64,000 bases of DNA from JABDGM01 sp963738665. GTDB lineage: Bacteria > Planctomycetota > Planctomycetia > Pirellulales > Lacipirellulaceae. The stretch is taken from assembly GCA_963738665.1 (NCBI GenBank), contig CAVTXL010000017.1:62001-126000 (forward strand). Direction: 5' to 3'. Of the stretch, positions 46,008 to 61,205 are shown one piece after another (position 1 is the first letter of the stretch; each line of letters opens with the position of its first letter). Under the pieces are notes generated by a model that ran no database searches, was not told the DNA's origin, and saw nothing but the letters and a program-made list of their open reading frames with translations. Made by a program: the position numbers and the translations under genes.

Positions 46008-47930
46008 ATGGCTGCTGGCGAAAAAATCATCGGCATCGACCTGGGCACCACCAACTCGGTCGTCGCCGTAATGGAAGGCAAAGAAGCGAAGGTCATCCCG
46101 AATGCGGAGGGCAATCGCCTGACGCCGAGCGTCGTCGCGTTCACCGACAAGGGCGACGTGCTAGTCGGCGAGCCGGCGCGTCGCCAGGCCGTCACAAACC
46201 CGAAACGCACCGTTTATTCGATCAAGCGCTTCATGGGCCGCCGGCATAGCGAAGTTGCCTCCGAAGAAAAGATGGTTCCGTACGAGGTCGTCGGTGGCCC
46301 TGAGGACTACGTCAAAGTCCGTGCCGGCGATAAGGAATTCACCCCGCCAGAAATCTCGGCCAAGATTCTCCGCAAACTGAAAGAAGCAGCCGAGGCCTAC
46401 CTGGGCCACAAGGTGAACAAGGCCGTCATCACGGTGCCGGCCTACTTCAACGACGCGCAGCGGCAGGCCACCAAAGATGCCGGCCAAATCGCCGGTTTGG
46501 AAGTGGCCAGAATTATTAACGAGCCGACCGCCGCCTCACTGGCCTACGGTCTCGACAAGAAGGGCGAAGAGACCATCTGTGTATTCGACCTCGGCGGCGG
46601 CACGTTCGACGTCTCGATCCTCGAAGTAGCCGACGGCGTTTTCCGCGTGATCTCCACCAATGGCGACACCCACCTCGGCGGCGACGACTTCGACGAAGTG
46701 CTGATTAACCATGTGGCCGACCAGTTCCAGCGCGAACAAGGCATCGACCTCCGCAAAGATACGATGGCCCTACAGCGTTTGCAGGAAGCCTGCGAAAAGG
46801 CCAAGAAGGAGCTCAGCTCGGCTCAGAACACCGACATCAACCTGCCCTTCATCACCGCCGATGCCAGCGGTCCGAAGCATTTGCAAATGTCGATCACCCG
46901 TGCCGACTTTGAGCGGCTCGTCGATCATTTGATCGAGCGGGTGAAGGGCCCGGTCCGCCAGGCCATGAAGGACGCGAAGCTCGATCCCAGCAAGATCAAC
47001 GAAGTCGTGCTGGTCGGCGGTTCGACGCGCATCCCCAAGGTGCAGCAAGTCGTCAAAGAAATGTTCGGCGGCAAAGAGCCCCACAAGGGCGTCAACCCAG
47101 ACGAGGTTGTCGCGGTCGGCGCGGCCATCCAAGGGGGCGTCCTCTCAGGCGAAGTGCAGGACATCCTGCTGCTCGACGTGACGCCGCTGTCGCTGGGCAT
47201 CGAGACGCTGGGTGGCCGCATGACGGCACTTGTCGAGCGCAATACGACGATCCCGGCCGAGCGGAAACAAGTCTTTAGCACGGCCGACGATAATCAGACT
47301 GCGGTGACGGTTCGCGTGTTTCAAGGCGAGCGGCCAATGGCGGCCGACAACCGGCTGCTTGGCCAGTTCAACTTGGAGGGCATTCCGCCGGCGCCGCGCG
47401 GTGTGCCGCAAATCGAAGTCAAGTTCGACCTGGACGCCAACGGCATCCTCAACGTCTCGGCGAAGGACCTGGGCACCGGCACCGAACAGACGGTCCGCAT
47501 CGAGCAATCGAGCGGCCTCTCGGAAACCGAGATCGAGAAGATGCGGAAAGACGCGGAGTCGCACGCCGACGAGGACAAGCGGAAGCGCGACTTGGTCGAG
47601 GCCCGCAACGAAGCCGATTCCCGCTGCTACCAACTCGAGAAGCTGATCAAGCAGCAGGGCGAGAAACTGAAGGAGAGCGACAAAACTGCCCTCGAAGCGG
47701 CCATCGCCAAAGTCCGCGAAGCGGCCAAGGCCGACGACCCGCAGCGGATCAAGAGCGCGATCAGCGAGCTCGAAGCAGCCAGCCACGCGATGAGCGAGGC
47801 GCTGTATAAAGCCGCCGCCGGTGGCGGCGGACAAGGCCCCGCCGGGGCCGCGCCAGATGGTGCGGCACACGGCGCCACCGGCACGCCAGACGATGAGGCG
47901 ATTGATGCGGAGTTTGAGGTGAAGAGTTAA
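46008..47930 (+). CDS. dnaK: molecular chaperone DnaK (Hsp70)
   Basis: This ATP-dependent chaperone is intact at about 640 residues. The ATG at 46008 follows ACAAGGAGAG. It shows the phosphate-1 motif IIGIDLGTTNSVVAVMEG, the hinge segment INEPTAASLAYGLDKK and the phosphate-2 motif FDLGGGTFDVSIL. VLVGGSTRIPKVQ, the interdomain linker with DILLLDVTPLSLGIETLGG and a Gly/Ala-rich tail ending DAEFEVKS follow. grpE and dnaJ are not adjacent; clpB follows. Confidence 0.97.
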   Translation: MAAGEKIIGIDLGTTNSVVAVMEGKEAKVIPNAEGNRLTPSVVAFTDKGDVLVGEPARRQAVTNPKRTVYSIKRFMGRRHSEVASEEKMVPYEVVGGPEDYVKVRAGDKEFTPPEISAKILRKLKEAAEAYLGHKVNKAVITVPAYFNDAQRQATKDAGQIAGLEVARIINEPTAASLAYGLDKKGEETICVFDLGGGTFDVSILEVADGVFRVISTNGDTHLGGDDFDEVLINHVADQFQREQGIDLRKDTMALQRLQEACEKAKKELSSAQNTDINLPFITADASGPKHLQMSITRADFERLVDHLIERVKGPVRQAMKDAKLDPSKINEVVLVGGSTRIPKVQQVVKEMFGGKEPHKGVNPDEVVAVGAAIQGGVLSGEVQDILLLDVTPLSLGIETLGGRMTALVERNTTIPAERKQVFSTADDNQTAVTVRVFQGERPMAADNRLLGQFNLEGIPPAPRGVPQIEVKFDLDANGILNVSAKDLGTGTEQTVRIEQSSGLSETEIEKMRKDAESHADEDKRKRDLVEARNEADSRCYQLEKLIKQQGEKLKESDKTALEAAIAKVREAAKADDPQRIKSAISELEAASHAMSEALYKAAAGGGGQGPAGAAPDGAAHGATGTPDDEAIDAEFEVKS

Positions 47931-47934
47931 CGAA

Positions 47935-48030
47935 GCCGTCGGCCGTCAGCTATCAGTCGTCAGCCGGCATCTCGGCTGTCGCTTGTGTGGCGGAAGGCTG
48001 ATGGCTGAAAGCTGAAAACTGACGGCTACT
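47935..48030. repeat. inverted repeat between dnaK and clpB
   Basis: GCCGTCAG (47942-47949) and CTGACGGC (48019-48026) bound a run rich in GTCAGC/GCTGA words (TATCAGTCGTCAGCC, GGCTGATGGCTGAAAGCTG). It looks like a dispersed intergenic repeat of the host and may fold as a long hairpin. Confidence 0.5.
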
Positions 48031-48032
48031 AC

Positions 48033-50757
<2,725 letters not shown>

Positions 50758-50811
50758 TCGCGAGAGATTGGCATCTTTTCGCGACGCATGCTGACGCCGC
50801 TCCACGAGGCC

Positions 50812-51042
50812 TCAGTTCGTCTGCCTTCGATCGAGCGACTCTTTCAGTGATGCCTGACTCTCGCCCGATCGCTTTCCAGCGAGCAGATTCTCAACGCTAA
50901 TGTCTTCATCCAATTCCGGCCAAGACTTCGCCTCAAAGCCGTCTCGCTCAACGTGAACGTGCGGCGGTTTGGTCTTGGTTGCCAGAATAAAAAAAGAACC
51001 GGTAAGGAGCGCTGCGAAATACTGCTGGACTCTTTCAATCAT
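50812..51042 (-). CDS. DUF4160/DUF2442 chimera, remnant of a toxin-antitoxin-like pair
   Basis: From the ATG at 51042 the 76-residue product reads like DUF4160 at first (FILATKTKPPHVHVERDGFEAK, the PPHVHVE motif). It then switches to the C-terminal signature of DUF2442 (SWPELDEDISVENLLAGKRS, then GESQASLKESLD). The two families are normally encoded by adjacent genes, DUF4160 first. The reading frame is continuous across the joint, so a deletion between the two genes probably fused them. An upstream GTG at 51093 is possible, but it directly follows the stop of the neighbouring gene. Function is unknown and probably lost. Confidence 0.7.
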   Translation of the reverse strand: MIERVQQYFAALLTGSFFILATKTKPPHVHVERDGFEAKSWPELDEDISVENLLAGKRSGESQASLKESLDRRQTN

Positions 51043-51093
51043 ACGTTGCAAAGCGATATCGACCAAATGCCGTCTTGCCCAACGAAATAGCAC

Positions 51094-51573
51094 TCAGGCT
51101 TGCCCGGCCATCGCTGGATTCTCGCTCGCGGGATGGTAACTGCCCACTTCGGCCCGAAAGCCGATCGAAAATCGGTTCCAGCCGTTGATCGCCACGATGG
51201 CCAGCGTCAGGTTCACAAGCTCCGTCTCGTCAAACTGCTGGCGAACTTCGTTATAAACTTCGTCGGGCGCGCCTTTTTCGGCGATCAGCGTCAACGTCTC
51301 TGTCCACAACAGCGCGGCCCGCTCGCGGTCGCTGTAATACGGGGCCTCGCGCCACGCACTGAGCAAGAACAACCGCTCGTCGCGCTCGCCCATCGCCCGG
51401 GCGTCTTTCGAGTGCATATCGATACAGTAACCGCAGCCGTTGATTTGCGATGCCCGCAGCTTCACAAGTTCCAACAGCGCCGGTTCGAGTCCGGAGCGAT
51501 TGACCGTATTCTGCAGGTGGAACATCGCCTTCGCGGCCGGCGAGGCGTTGTTGTAGTCGATCCGTGCAAACAT
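51094..51573 (-). CDS. AhpD-like carboxymuconolactone decarboxylase-family protein
   Basis: This 159-residue protein has the CMD/AhpD core with the redox pair and His in LRASQINGCGYCIDMHSKDA (C-x-x-C-x-x-x-H), preceded by ELVKLRAS. ERAALLWTETLTLIAEKGAP and NLTLAIVAINGWNRF also fit this alkylhydroperoxidase-like group. It is probably a peroxide- or thiol-handling enzyme. Its stop codon is directly followed by the possible GTG start of the DUF4160-like gene. Confidence 0.88.
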   Translation of the reverse strand: MFARIDYNNASPAAKAMFHLQNTVNRSGLEPALLELVKLRASQINGCGYCIDMHSKDARAMGERDERLFLLSAWREAPYYSDRERAALLWTETLTLIAEKGAPDEVYNEVRQQFDETELVNLTLAIVAINGWNRFSIGFRAEVGSYHPASENPAMAGQA

Positions 51574-51984
51574 AGCTCACTTCTTCCACTCTTCCACTCG
51601 TCATTTCGAAACACGTGGAAACGCCGTGTCGCCTCTCGTTTTATTCTACGCCCACGGCCGGGGTTCGACAGGCTGTCAGCATGTCAGCCCGCAGATCGCT
51701 GAGCCGGCCGGCGCAGCAAGCGGGGGAACGTCTCCACTGCGGCTCACGAGCCACGGCACGAAGCGATTGGAATGCCCGAGTTGTTTCGGCCGAAGTGCTA
51801 TAAACAACAAGAATTCGGCGACAGTTATTCTCGGCCGGCTGTCGCAATCGTCTCGCCGGCAGGTTGCGAATCTTAGCCCCCCGTTACCATCGAACGGCCG
51901 GCCGCGCAAGGCGTGGCGGCAAATTGGCCTTTGAAGTGACTTGGCCGTCTGCGAAGGACTTATCCGCAGTCGTCGGCGGGGCGA
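51574..51984. other. gap between S41 protease and AhpD-like gene
   Basis: No gene, RNA or clear repeat is recognised in this stretch of about 410 bases. Both flanking genes are on the minus strand, so the promoter of the AhpD-like gene should lie near 51,580-51,650. Confidence 0.5.
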
Positions 51985-53852
51985 TTACAACTGCGGCACC
52001 GGCAAAGTGCGAACGATGCCGACGGCGATGGCCAGCGCCGGGTCTTGTGCGGAAGCCGCTGCGGCATTGGCTGGGGCCGCATTGGTTGGCGGGGCGCTGG
52101 CGCAATTGCGGCGTCTCCGGCGGGCGGCGCGGGCGAGGCGGGCGGCATGTTCGCCAGCACTTCCGTCGGCACGCCGCGGAAGCCCACCTCGCGGGTGAGG
52201 TCGGGCACCCCGGGGTCGGCGGACAACGTTTCACTCCCGCCGGCAACTTGCTTAGCACGACGCAGGTCGACGTCGGGGGTTACTCCGACACTGCTGATTG
52301 CGTTGCCTTTGGGGGAAAAGAACTTGGCGGTAGTGATCCGTGCGCCGGCGCCGCTGGTACCCAGCGGAAAGATTCCCTGCACAGAACCCTTCCCATACGA
52401 GCGCGTGCCGACGACGGTCCCACGGCCACTGTCTTTGATCGCTGCCGCAAATATCTCGCTCGCACTGGCGCTGTCGCCGTCGATCAGCACCACGAGCGGA
52501 ACGCGCCACGTGCCAGGGCGGTGAGCGCGGTAGTTAAAGTTCTCCTGTTCACTGCGCCCGTGAGTCGAGACGATCCCGCCGTCCGCAATGAACTTATCGG
52601 CTACCTCGACGCTGGCCGTGAGCAGGCCGCCCGGGTTGCCACGCAAATCGATGACCAGGCTCCGCATCCCTTGGCGATGCAGGTCCCATAGTGCCGCCTC
52701 CAAATCGTTGGCGGTCGTCTTCTGAAAAGCCGGAATCCGCAAGTAAGCAACGCCGGTCTGCGGATCCTCGATGTGCACGTTCTCAAGGCTCGGCACGTCG
52801 ACCTCGGCCCGGCGAATCGCCAGCTCACGTTGCGGCCGGCCGCCAGGAGTGTCGATCGTCACGCGGCACGTGCTGCCCGCCGGGCCGGTAAGCATCGAGG
52901 CCGCTGCATCCGTCGACATATCTTTCGTGGCCTGGCCATCGACGCCAATGATGCGGTCGCCCGCTTGGATGCCGGCCGCCTCGGCCGGGCTGTGTGGAAT
53001 CACACTGACGATCAGTAGCGCTCCGTCGTCGGCCTTCAGTTCAACTCCCAGGCCGACAAAGTTGCCCTCAATCTGCGAATAGATGTCGCGAAGCTGGTCG
53101 GCCGTTAAGTAGGCCGAGAAGTGATCCAAACCGCCGGCCGCCGCGGCCGTAAACTCCAGCCACGTCGCTGATTCACTCAGGCCGACGCGCTGGCTGGCCA
53201 GCCGCGCCACTTGGCCGGTTACGGCCACTGCGTCGTCACGCGAGCGGATCGCATAACGATTGATAAGTTGAATTATCTCGCCGCGAAGCTGAGATAACTG
53301 CTGGCCACGGGTCGCGATGCCGTTGATTCGCAGGAAGTCTTCATCCGCCAGAGCGACATCCATGGAACGCTGCGCCGCGGCGGGTCAGGTCTTGCCACGG
53401 GGGCGTCGTGTAGTAATGCGCTCGATCTTGCTCAACAGGTCAACATAGGTATCGCGGGCCTGCGGCCCACGCATAGTCCGCACCGAGTCCAGGTAGCTAC
53501 GGTCAGCCAGCCGCTGCTCAAAGTTATAGTGCAGTCGGGCCACATCGTAGCGGCCTTCCAGGCTGTGGTCGGCCGGATGCTCGCGGAGCGCATCCTCGTA
53601 ATACGTGAGCGCCTCGGCCCAGTGACCGGCCGTTTCCAGCGATTGGCCCTTTTCCAGGAGGCTGCCGATCACGGCCGGCGGCGCATCGCTGGCGAAAGTA
53701 GCCGGCGGTACGGCCGCAGACTGAGCCAGGCTGGGGGTGCTAATAAAGCCTGGCGTTGCCGATTGCCCAAAGACTGGCGCCGTAGCAGCCAGCAGGGTCA
53801 GTGCACAAAGCCAGCGCAAACTCCAACTAAGGGATGGAACCCGTCGTCTCAT
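51985..53852 (-). CDS. S41-family C-terminal processing protease, exported, three frameshifts
   Basis: The product begins MRRRVPSLSWSLRWLCALTL, a signal peptide, with a likely cleavage after VFGQS. A short TPR-like region follows (HWAEALTYYEDALREHPAD), then YDVARLHYNFEQRLADRSYL. The PDZ domain comes next (NFVGLGVELKADDGALLIV, HSPAEAAGIQAGDRIIGVDG) and then the tail-specific protease domain with VIDLRGNPGGLL, the catalytic Ser in IDGDSASASEIFAAAI and the Lys in GTRSYGKGSVQ. Frame changes lie near 53,412 and 53,380 (between KIER, HYYTTPPWQDLTRRGAAF and MDVALADEDF). A third lies near 52,090, after which it ends AIAVGIVRTLPVPQL. Corrected length is about 620 residues. Confidence 0.85.
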
Positions 53853-54733
53853 AGAAGTAATCCGTCACTAAGGGGGGAAGGCTCACTCGGCCGCGCAGAT
53901 GGCAAGTTCCGAAAGCGGGGCAACATGAGTGGCCACCGTGAATATAAGTCACAAAAGCGGCCAAGTCAAAACGCCGGCCGACATTTTTTCGCCGAGCGAC
54001 CGTCGGTGCGCAGCAAACTCGTTACAGCCCGCATCAACCGAATCGAGAAGCGTTAACGAGACAACCTGCGCGGAAGCCCTGTGGCAATTATCGAGGGCGG
54101 CGGCGTCGTGCCGTCCAGATGCCGGCGATTCCAGTCACCGGCCAACGAATGACAGGGTGGACCCCGTATTTGGCTGGGTCAATTCGACATACATACTCTC
54201 GATACGCAATTGCTCTGAGCGGTGTTTAGCCAGCAGCCAGAAAGCTTGCCCGTGACGTCGCTACGACCCCGCAGCCATTCTGGGCATCGCCCGAACGATT
54301 CGTTGACGGGTGGTTCGGCACGACAATTTGCGGTCCGCCGGGGCCGGCAAGCACACGGTCGCACTGTGCGGAAAAAGAATTCCATCCAAGGGGGAGGGTG
54401 GCGACTCGCAACGAGCGCATAAAAAACTCGCCGCCCCTTCGTTGGCTCGGCCACGGGTTGAGGGGGGGACGGTGGCCCGGGCCGCGCATTGAAAGGGACG
54501 GCGAGTGGTGCTATCGTGGCGCGCGGGCGAGTGATGTTCGACTGCCCGACTTGGTACGGTTGGGGGTCCGCTACCGTACGCCATTCGCACAAGGACGGCG
54601 GACTCCGGAGGTACGGATCCGCACGCCCAGTTCGGTTGCTGCAGTTGGGTACGCGGCCGGGGCGGCGGCGGTTCGGTTGGCTTGAGATTTTTTTCAAAAA
54701 CTTCGCCGGCCGGCTGCCTGGCCGTGAGAATCA
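53853..54733. other. 881-base gap without a recognised gene
   Basis: Several open frames exist, but none shows a known motif or plausible start context. GTACGGT (54554-54560) and ACCGTAC (54573-54579) form a 7-bp hairpin with a 12-base loop, and a run of seven Ts occurs near 54,689-54,695, just before purH. A small RNA or a purH leader is possible. I compared it by eye with the ZTP riboswitch, RNase P RNA, SRP RNA and tmRNA and found no match. Confidence 0.4.
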
Positions 54734-56343
<1,610 letters not shown>

Positions 56344-56348
56344 TCGTA

Positions 56349-56427
56349 GGCACGCTCCGCGTGCCGTAACGGCCCCTACATACAACATCGGTCGAACTTC
56401 AGGCTGCTGCGGCACGCTGAGCGTGCC
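56349..56427. repeat. two copies of a GGCACGCT..GCGTGCC palindrome
   Basis: GGCACGCTCCGCGTGCC (56349-56365) and GGCACGCTGAGCGTGCC (56411-56427) share 7-base arms beginning GGCACGC and differ only at the two central bases. They lie 45 bases apart just after purH and look like REP-type elements or a terminator pair. Confidence 0.7.
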
Positions 56428-56624
56428 TGCCACTTTCCCGCGGCTTGCTCCTGGCCGCTGCGCATGTTATAAAGGGATAGGGACTAGGTGGCGATACAAG
56501 AGCCGGTTCAGGGCGCCGACGCTCCGTGGTGCGTGTCTCTCCAGGCCGATTTCGGGCCCTCCCGCGAACGTCCGCGGCTTACCTTCGCGCGGCGGCGTGA
56601 TCTTTTACCGGTGTAACATCTTCG

Positions 56625-57302
56625 ATGGCTGAAGTCACGTTGCGAGTGCTGGACGGCGCGGATCGCGGCAAGGTCTTCGAACGTCTGCCAACGCCCGTCA
56701 CTATCGGCCGCGAAGAAGGAAATTCCGTTCAGCTCAATGACGAGCGGATTAGCCGTTTTCACATTAAGATCCAGGAAGACCTGGGAAAGCTCGTGCTCAC
56801 CGACTTGGAAAGCACCAACGGCACCCGCGTCAACGGCGAGGACGCCCAGCTCCGCATCCTTCGATTTGGCGACGTGATCACGCTGGGCCGCAGCGTGCTC
56901 TTGTTTGGGACGCGTGAACAGATTGCGGGCCGGCTCGATGAGTTGCGAGAAGATGGTTTGGCGGCGACCGGCGAACTCGACCCGGATGAGATTTCCAAGC
57001 ACCTCGACGCGTCGGCTTCCGATTTCGAAGTCCGCTGGGGCGAATCAGAGAATCTGCACAGCACGCTCCACATTCCCTCGCCGCCTGAGCTGCCTAGCGG
57101 CCTCAGCCCCGGCCAGGCGGCCCAGCTTTCGGAGATCTTCGAATTTCTCCACATGCAGAGTCGCCACTTGATTCAATCGGTGGCGCTCCCCGAGGGTACC
57201 GGCCATGTCAAGCTCGACCTGGCCCAATGGCAGCAGTTGCTTGATCTGCAAGCGCAGCTCGCCGAATATCTCCGCGGAATTGGCGAACCAGCAGGGGAAT
57301 AA
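56625..57302 (+). CDS. FHA-domain protein
   Basis: This 225-residue protein starts with a forkhead-associated domain at about 3-95, which binds phosphothreonine. It has the canonical pattern TIGREEGNSVQLNDERISRFHIKI, split as IGRE, ISRFH and TDLESTNGTRVNG. The C-terminal 100 or so residues are helix-rich (LSPGQAAQLSEIFEFLHMQS, LDLAQWQQLLDLQAQLAEYL) and not recognised. It probably docks onto Ser/Thr-kinase substrates, which are abundant in planctomycetes. It stands between purH and dnaE. Confidence 0.85.
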   Translation: MAEVTLRVLDGADRGKVFERLPTPVTIGREEGNSVQLNDERISRFHIKIQEDLGKLVLTDLESTNGTRVNGEDAQLRILRFGDVITLGRSVLLFGTREQIAGRLDELREDGLAATGELDPDEISKHLDASASDFEVRWGESENLHSTLHIPSPPELPSGLSPGQAAQLSEIFEFLHMQSRHLIQSVALPEGTGHVKLDLAQWQQLLDLQAQLAEYLRGIGEPAGE

Positions 57303-57365
57303 CACGGTGCTATCGCGCGTATGCTCCACATTGTAAAATGCGTGACATTAGCGTTGCCGTTGTTT

Positions 57366-57559
57366 AATTCACCGCAGAGGGCACAGTGTTCACAGAGATA
57401 ATTGAAACGATGGAACCTAATCTTCGCTGATACGCACTAATGATCGCCGCAAGGCTGCGCTTAACGTGTGCGATGCTAGAAAATATGATTAGTGATTATT
57501 CGTGGCGACTAGTGTTCCAGTTTTCTTCTCCGTGACCTCTGTGTCCTCTGCGGTGAATT
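57366..57559. repeat. long-range inverted repeat upstream of dnaE
   Basis: AATTCACCGCAGAGG (57366-57380) and CCTCTGCGGTGAATT (57545-57559) are perfect 15-base arms that extend imperfectly into CAC/GTG. The space between is AT-richer and contains ACACTAATGATC-like words. The element fills most of the FHA-dnaE gap and resembles a dispersed planctomycete intergenic repeat. Confidence 0.65.
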
Positions 57560-57591
57560 CAACTTTCTAATTCACCACGGAAGGACTCCCT

Positions 57592-60500
57592 GTGAGTACG
57601 TTGTTGTTTGCCCATCTCCATTGTCACAGCCACTACAGCTTGCTCGATGGTGCCAGCTCGATTGATGCGCTCGTCGAGCGGGCGAAAGAGTTGGGCATGA
57701 CGGCCCTGGCGATCACCGATCATGGCAATCTCTACGGTGCGATCGAGTTCTACCAGGCCTGCCGCGGAGCTGGGCTCAACCCGATCATCGGTTATGAAGC
57801 CTATGTCGCGCCCGGTAGCCGATTCGAACGCGGCGCGAACGTGAAGGGTGAAACCGCCTATCATCTCACGCTGCTCGCCCAGAACCGCACCGGCTTCGAC
57901 AACCTGATCCAGCTCGCCAGCAAGGCCTTTTTAGAGGGCATGTATCATAAGCCGCGGATCGACCGCGAGCTGCTCTCCGAGCTAAACGAGGGCATCATCT
58001 GCCTCAGCGGCTGTGTCTCCGGCGAGTTATCGCGGACGCTCTTGGCCGGCAACACGGCCGAGGATGCAATCGCCCAGGGTCGCGAGATTGCCGCTTGGTT
58101 TCACGGCGTCTTTGCTGATCGCTACTTTATCGAAATCCAAAACAACGGCCTGGAGATGCAGCGGAAGGCGCTGGAGCTTTCGGTCGAGGTCGCCCGCACG
58201 CTGGGCCTACCGCTGGTGGCGACGAGCGACGCCCATTACGTCCGCCGTGAAGACTCGGTCGCTCAAGACGTGCTCCTTTGCATCAACACGGGCAAGTTTC
58301 GCACCGACACAAACCGCATGCGGATGGAGGGCGATCAATTCTTCCTGCGCAGCGGCGAAGAGATGTACGCCGCGTTCCCCGGCTTGGAAGACGCCGTCGC
58401 CCGTAGTCAGCAGATCGCCGACGGGGTCGAGCTGCAGCTAGAGCTCGGCAAGCGCCACTTCCCGTCGTTCACGCCACCGGCCGGCAAGACCGGCGCCGAT
58501 CACTTGCGCGAGCTGTGTGAAGCCGGGCTGCGCGAACGTTATGCCAACGATCCGCGCCGCTGGCAGAACGGCGACGCCACGTCGGGCGAACTTTCCGATG
58601 AAGTTCGCCAGCGACTCGAGCGTGAACTACACGTGATCAACAAGCTGGGCTTTGCGGATTATTTCCTCATCGTCTGGGACTTTGTTCGTTACGCCACCGA
58701 GCGCGGCATTCCCTGCACGGCCCGCGGCTCCGGCGTTGGCTCGCTCGTCTGTTACGGCCTCAAAATCAGCCACGTCTGCCCCTTGCACTTCGGTTTGCTG
58801 TTCGAGCGGTTCCTCGACGAGAACCGCCGCGAAGCGCCCGATATCGATATCGACTTCTGTAAAGACCGCCGCGGCGAGGTGATTCAATACGTCAAGGACA
58901 AATACGGCGAAGCGAACGTGGCTCAAATTGGCACGTTCGGCACGCTGGCCGCGCGGGCGGCCATTCGCGACGTCGGCCGCACGCTCGGCATGCCGATCTT
59001 TCGTGTCGACCAAGTCATCGCAATGGTGCCCGAACAACTCGGCATCACGCTGGCCGAAGCCCTCGAGCACAGCGAAGAGCTGCGGAAGACGTACGACTCG
59101 GACGGTGAAATCCGCGAACTAATGGACCTGGCGATGAAGGTCGAGGGCCTCGCGCGAAATGTGGGCACGCACGCGGCGGCCGTGGTGATTGCCGAGCGGC
59201 CGGTGCACGAATACGTGCCGCTGCAACTCGTGAAGGGCAAGACGGAAGTTATCACGCAGTGGGCGATGGGCGACGTCGAGCGGGCTGGCCTCTTAAAGAT
59301 GGACTTTCTCGGCCTACGGAACCTGACAATCCTCGCCAAGGCGGTCGAGTTGGTCCAGCAGTCTCGCGGCGAGCGAATCGATCCGCACAAGTTCCCGCTC
59401 GACGACGCCGAAACGTTCGCCCTGCTCTGTCGCGGCGAGACGAAAGGCATCTTCCAGCTCGAAAGCGGCGGCATCCGCGACCTCTTGCAGCGAATGAAGC
59501 CCGACCACTTCCGCGATATCATCGCCACCAACGCCCTCTATCGACCGGGCCCGCTCGAAGGCGGAATGGTCGATGATTATATCCAGGTTAAGCATGGCCG
59601 GCAGAGCGCTCATATCCCCACCCCGTAATAGAGGAGGTGCTCGAGGAAACTCACGGCGTGATGGTCTACCAAGAACAAGTGATGCGCATCCTGAACCTGT
59701 TGGGCGGCATCGAGCTAGCTGACGCGTATAGTTGCATCAAGGCGATCAGCAAGAAGAAACTGCCGATCATCGCCCAGTTCCGCGAACGTTTTATCAACGG
59801 CTCGGGTCAGCGCGGCCTCGACACGAAGAAAGCCGACGAGTTGTTCGGCATGATCGAGAAGTTTGCCGGCTACGGCTTCAACAAATCACACAGCACCGCC
59901 TACGCACTCATCGCCTATCAAACGGCGTACCTCAAGGCCCACTACCCAGTCGAATTCATGGCCGCGCTCTTGTCCGGCGACATTCCGGGTCGCAATTTCA
60001 AGACGAAGGATTCGCTCGTCGAACATTTGGAAGATTGCCGGCGGATGGGTGTCGCCGTGCTGCCGCCGAGCGTCAACCAATCGGATGTCGATTTCGCCGT
60101 GACCCGAGGCCAGATCGCGTTCGGCCTCAGTGCCATTAAGGGCTGCGGCACCGGCGCGGCAGAGGCCATCGTCGCCGCCTGCAAGAAGGACGGCCAATTC
60201 ATCGATCTGTACGATTTCTGCGAACGTGTCGATCCGCAGGCCTGTGGCCGGGCCGTGATGGAAACGCTGGTAAAAGCGGGCGCATTCGATTTTTGCGGAG
60301 CACGCCGCTCCCAATTGATGTCGGCGATCGAAGGGGCCATGCGCGAAGGGGCCAAGCTGCTCGCCGATCGGCGGCATGGCCAACGCGGCCTGTTTGGGGG
60401 TGACGACGAAGAATCGACCAGCACGCCCGGCGGGCGCAGCTTGCCGAACCTGCCCGAATTTGGCGATCGCGAGCGGCTGGTCATGGAAAAGGAAGTGCTC

Positions 60501-61205
60501 GGCTTTTATCTCACCAGCCATCCACTGGCCGAACACGAAGCGACGTTGCGGACGTACTGCTCGCACATGAGCTCGCAACTCGCATTGCTGGACCACCGCA
60601 CCGAAGTGCTCGTCGGCGGGATGCTCGCGGCTCTGAAGTTTTCACATACCAAGAACCCGCGGCAGGGCAGCACACACACCAAGTACGCCATGTGGGATCT
60701 GGAAGACCTCGAAGGCAGCGTCCGCTGCATTCTCTGGCCCGAGCAGTTTGCCGAGTTTGGGCAGTTTGTGCAGGCGGATGCAATTTTGGCGATGCGGGCG
60801 GTCGTCGACAAACGGCCCGGCAGCGAAGAGACCAACCTGATCATCAACGAATTGTTTCCGCTCGCTGAGCTTTCCGCGCGGTACACCAGCGGTGTCGTGA
60901 TCCGCGTCCGCGAAGACGAGCATGCCGAAGAGACGCTGGCCACGCTACGGGAAATTGTCCGCGGCTACCCTGGTCCCAAATCGTTGCGTCTGCACTTGGC
61001 CCTGGCCGACGGCGGCAGCTTGGCAATCGATTGCGCGAAGTGCGGTGTGACACTTGATCCGGAACTCCGCCGCCGCGTCGATGAGTTGTTGGGCCCGGAA
61101 AATTTCAAATTAGTCTCCGGTGCAGCGCGGACCTCGCCGCCATCGTCCGCCGCGACAAAGTCCGCTGCGACAAACGGCCGGCGTCGTGCCGTCGCGCGAG
61201 GTTAA
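57592..61205 (+). CDS. dnaE: DNA polymerase III alpha subunit, one frameshift
   Basis: This is the replicative polymerase. The GTG at 57592 follows GGAAGGAC and begins the PHP domain (FAHLHCHSHYSLLDGASSID, ALAITDHGNLYG). The polymerase palm has CTARGSGVGSLVCYGL and the catalytic Asp motif EAPDIDIDFCKDRRGEVI, followed by NVGTHAAAVVIAERPV and RPGPLEGGMVDDYI. A base error near 59,613 breaks the frame between VKHGRQSAH and HPVIEEVLEETHGVMVYQEQ. The helix-hairpin region (GYGFNKSHSTAYALIAYQTA), an OB fold (VLVGGMLAALKFS) and a basic tail follow. Corrected length is about 1,204 residues. It is the DnaE1 type. Confidence 0.94.
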
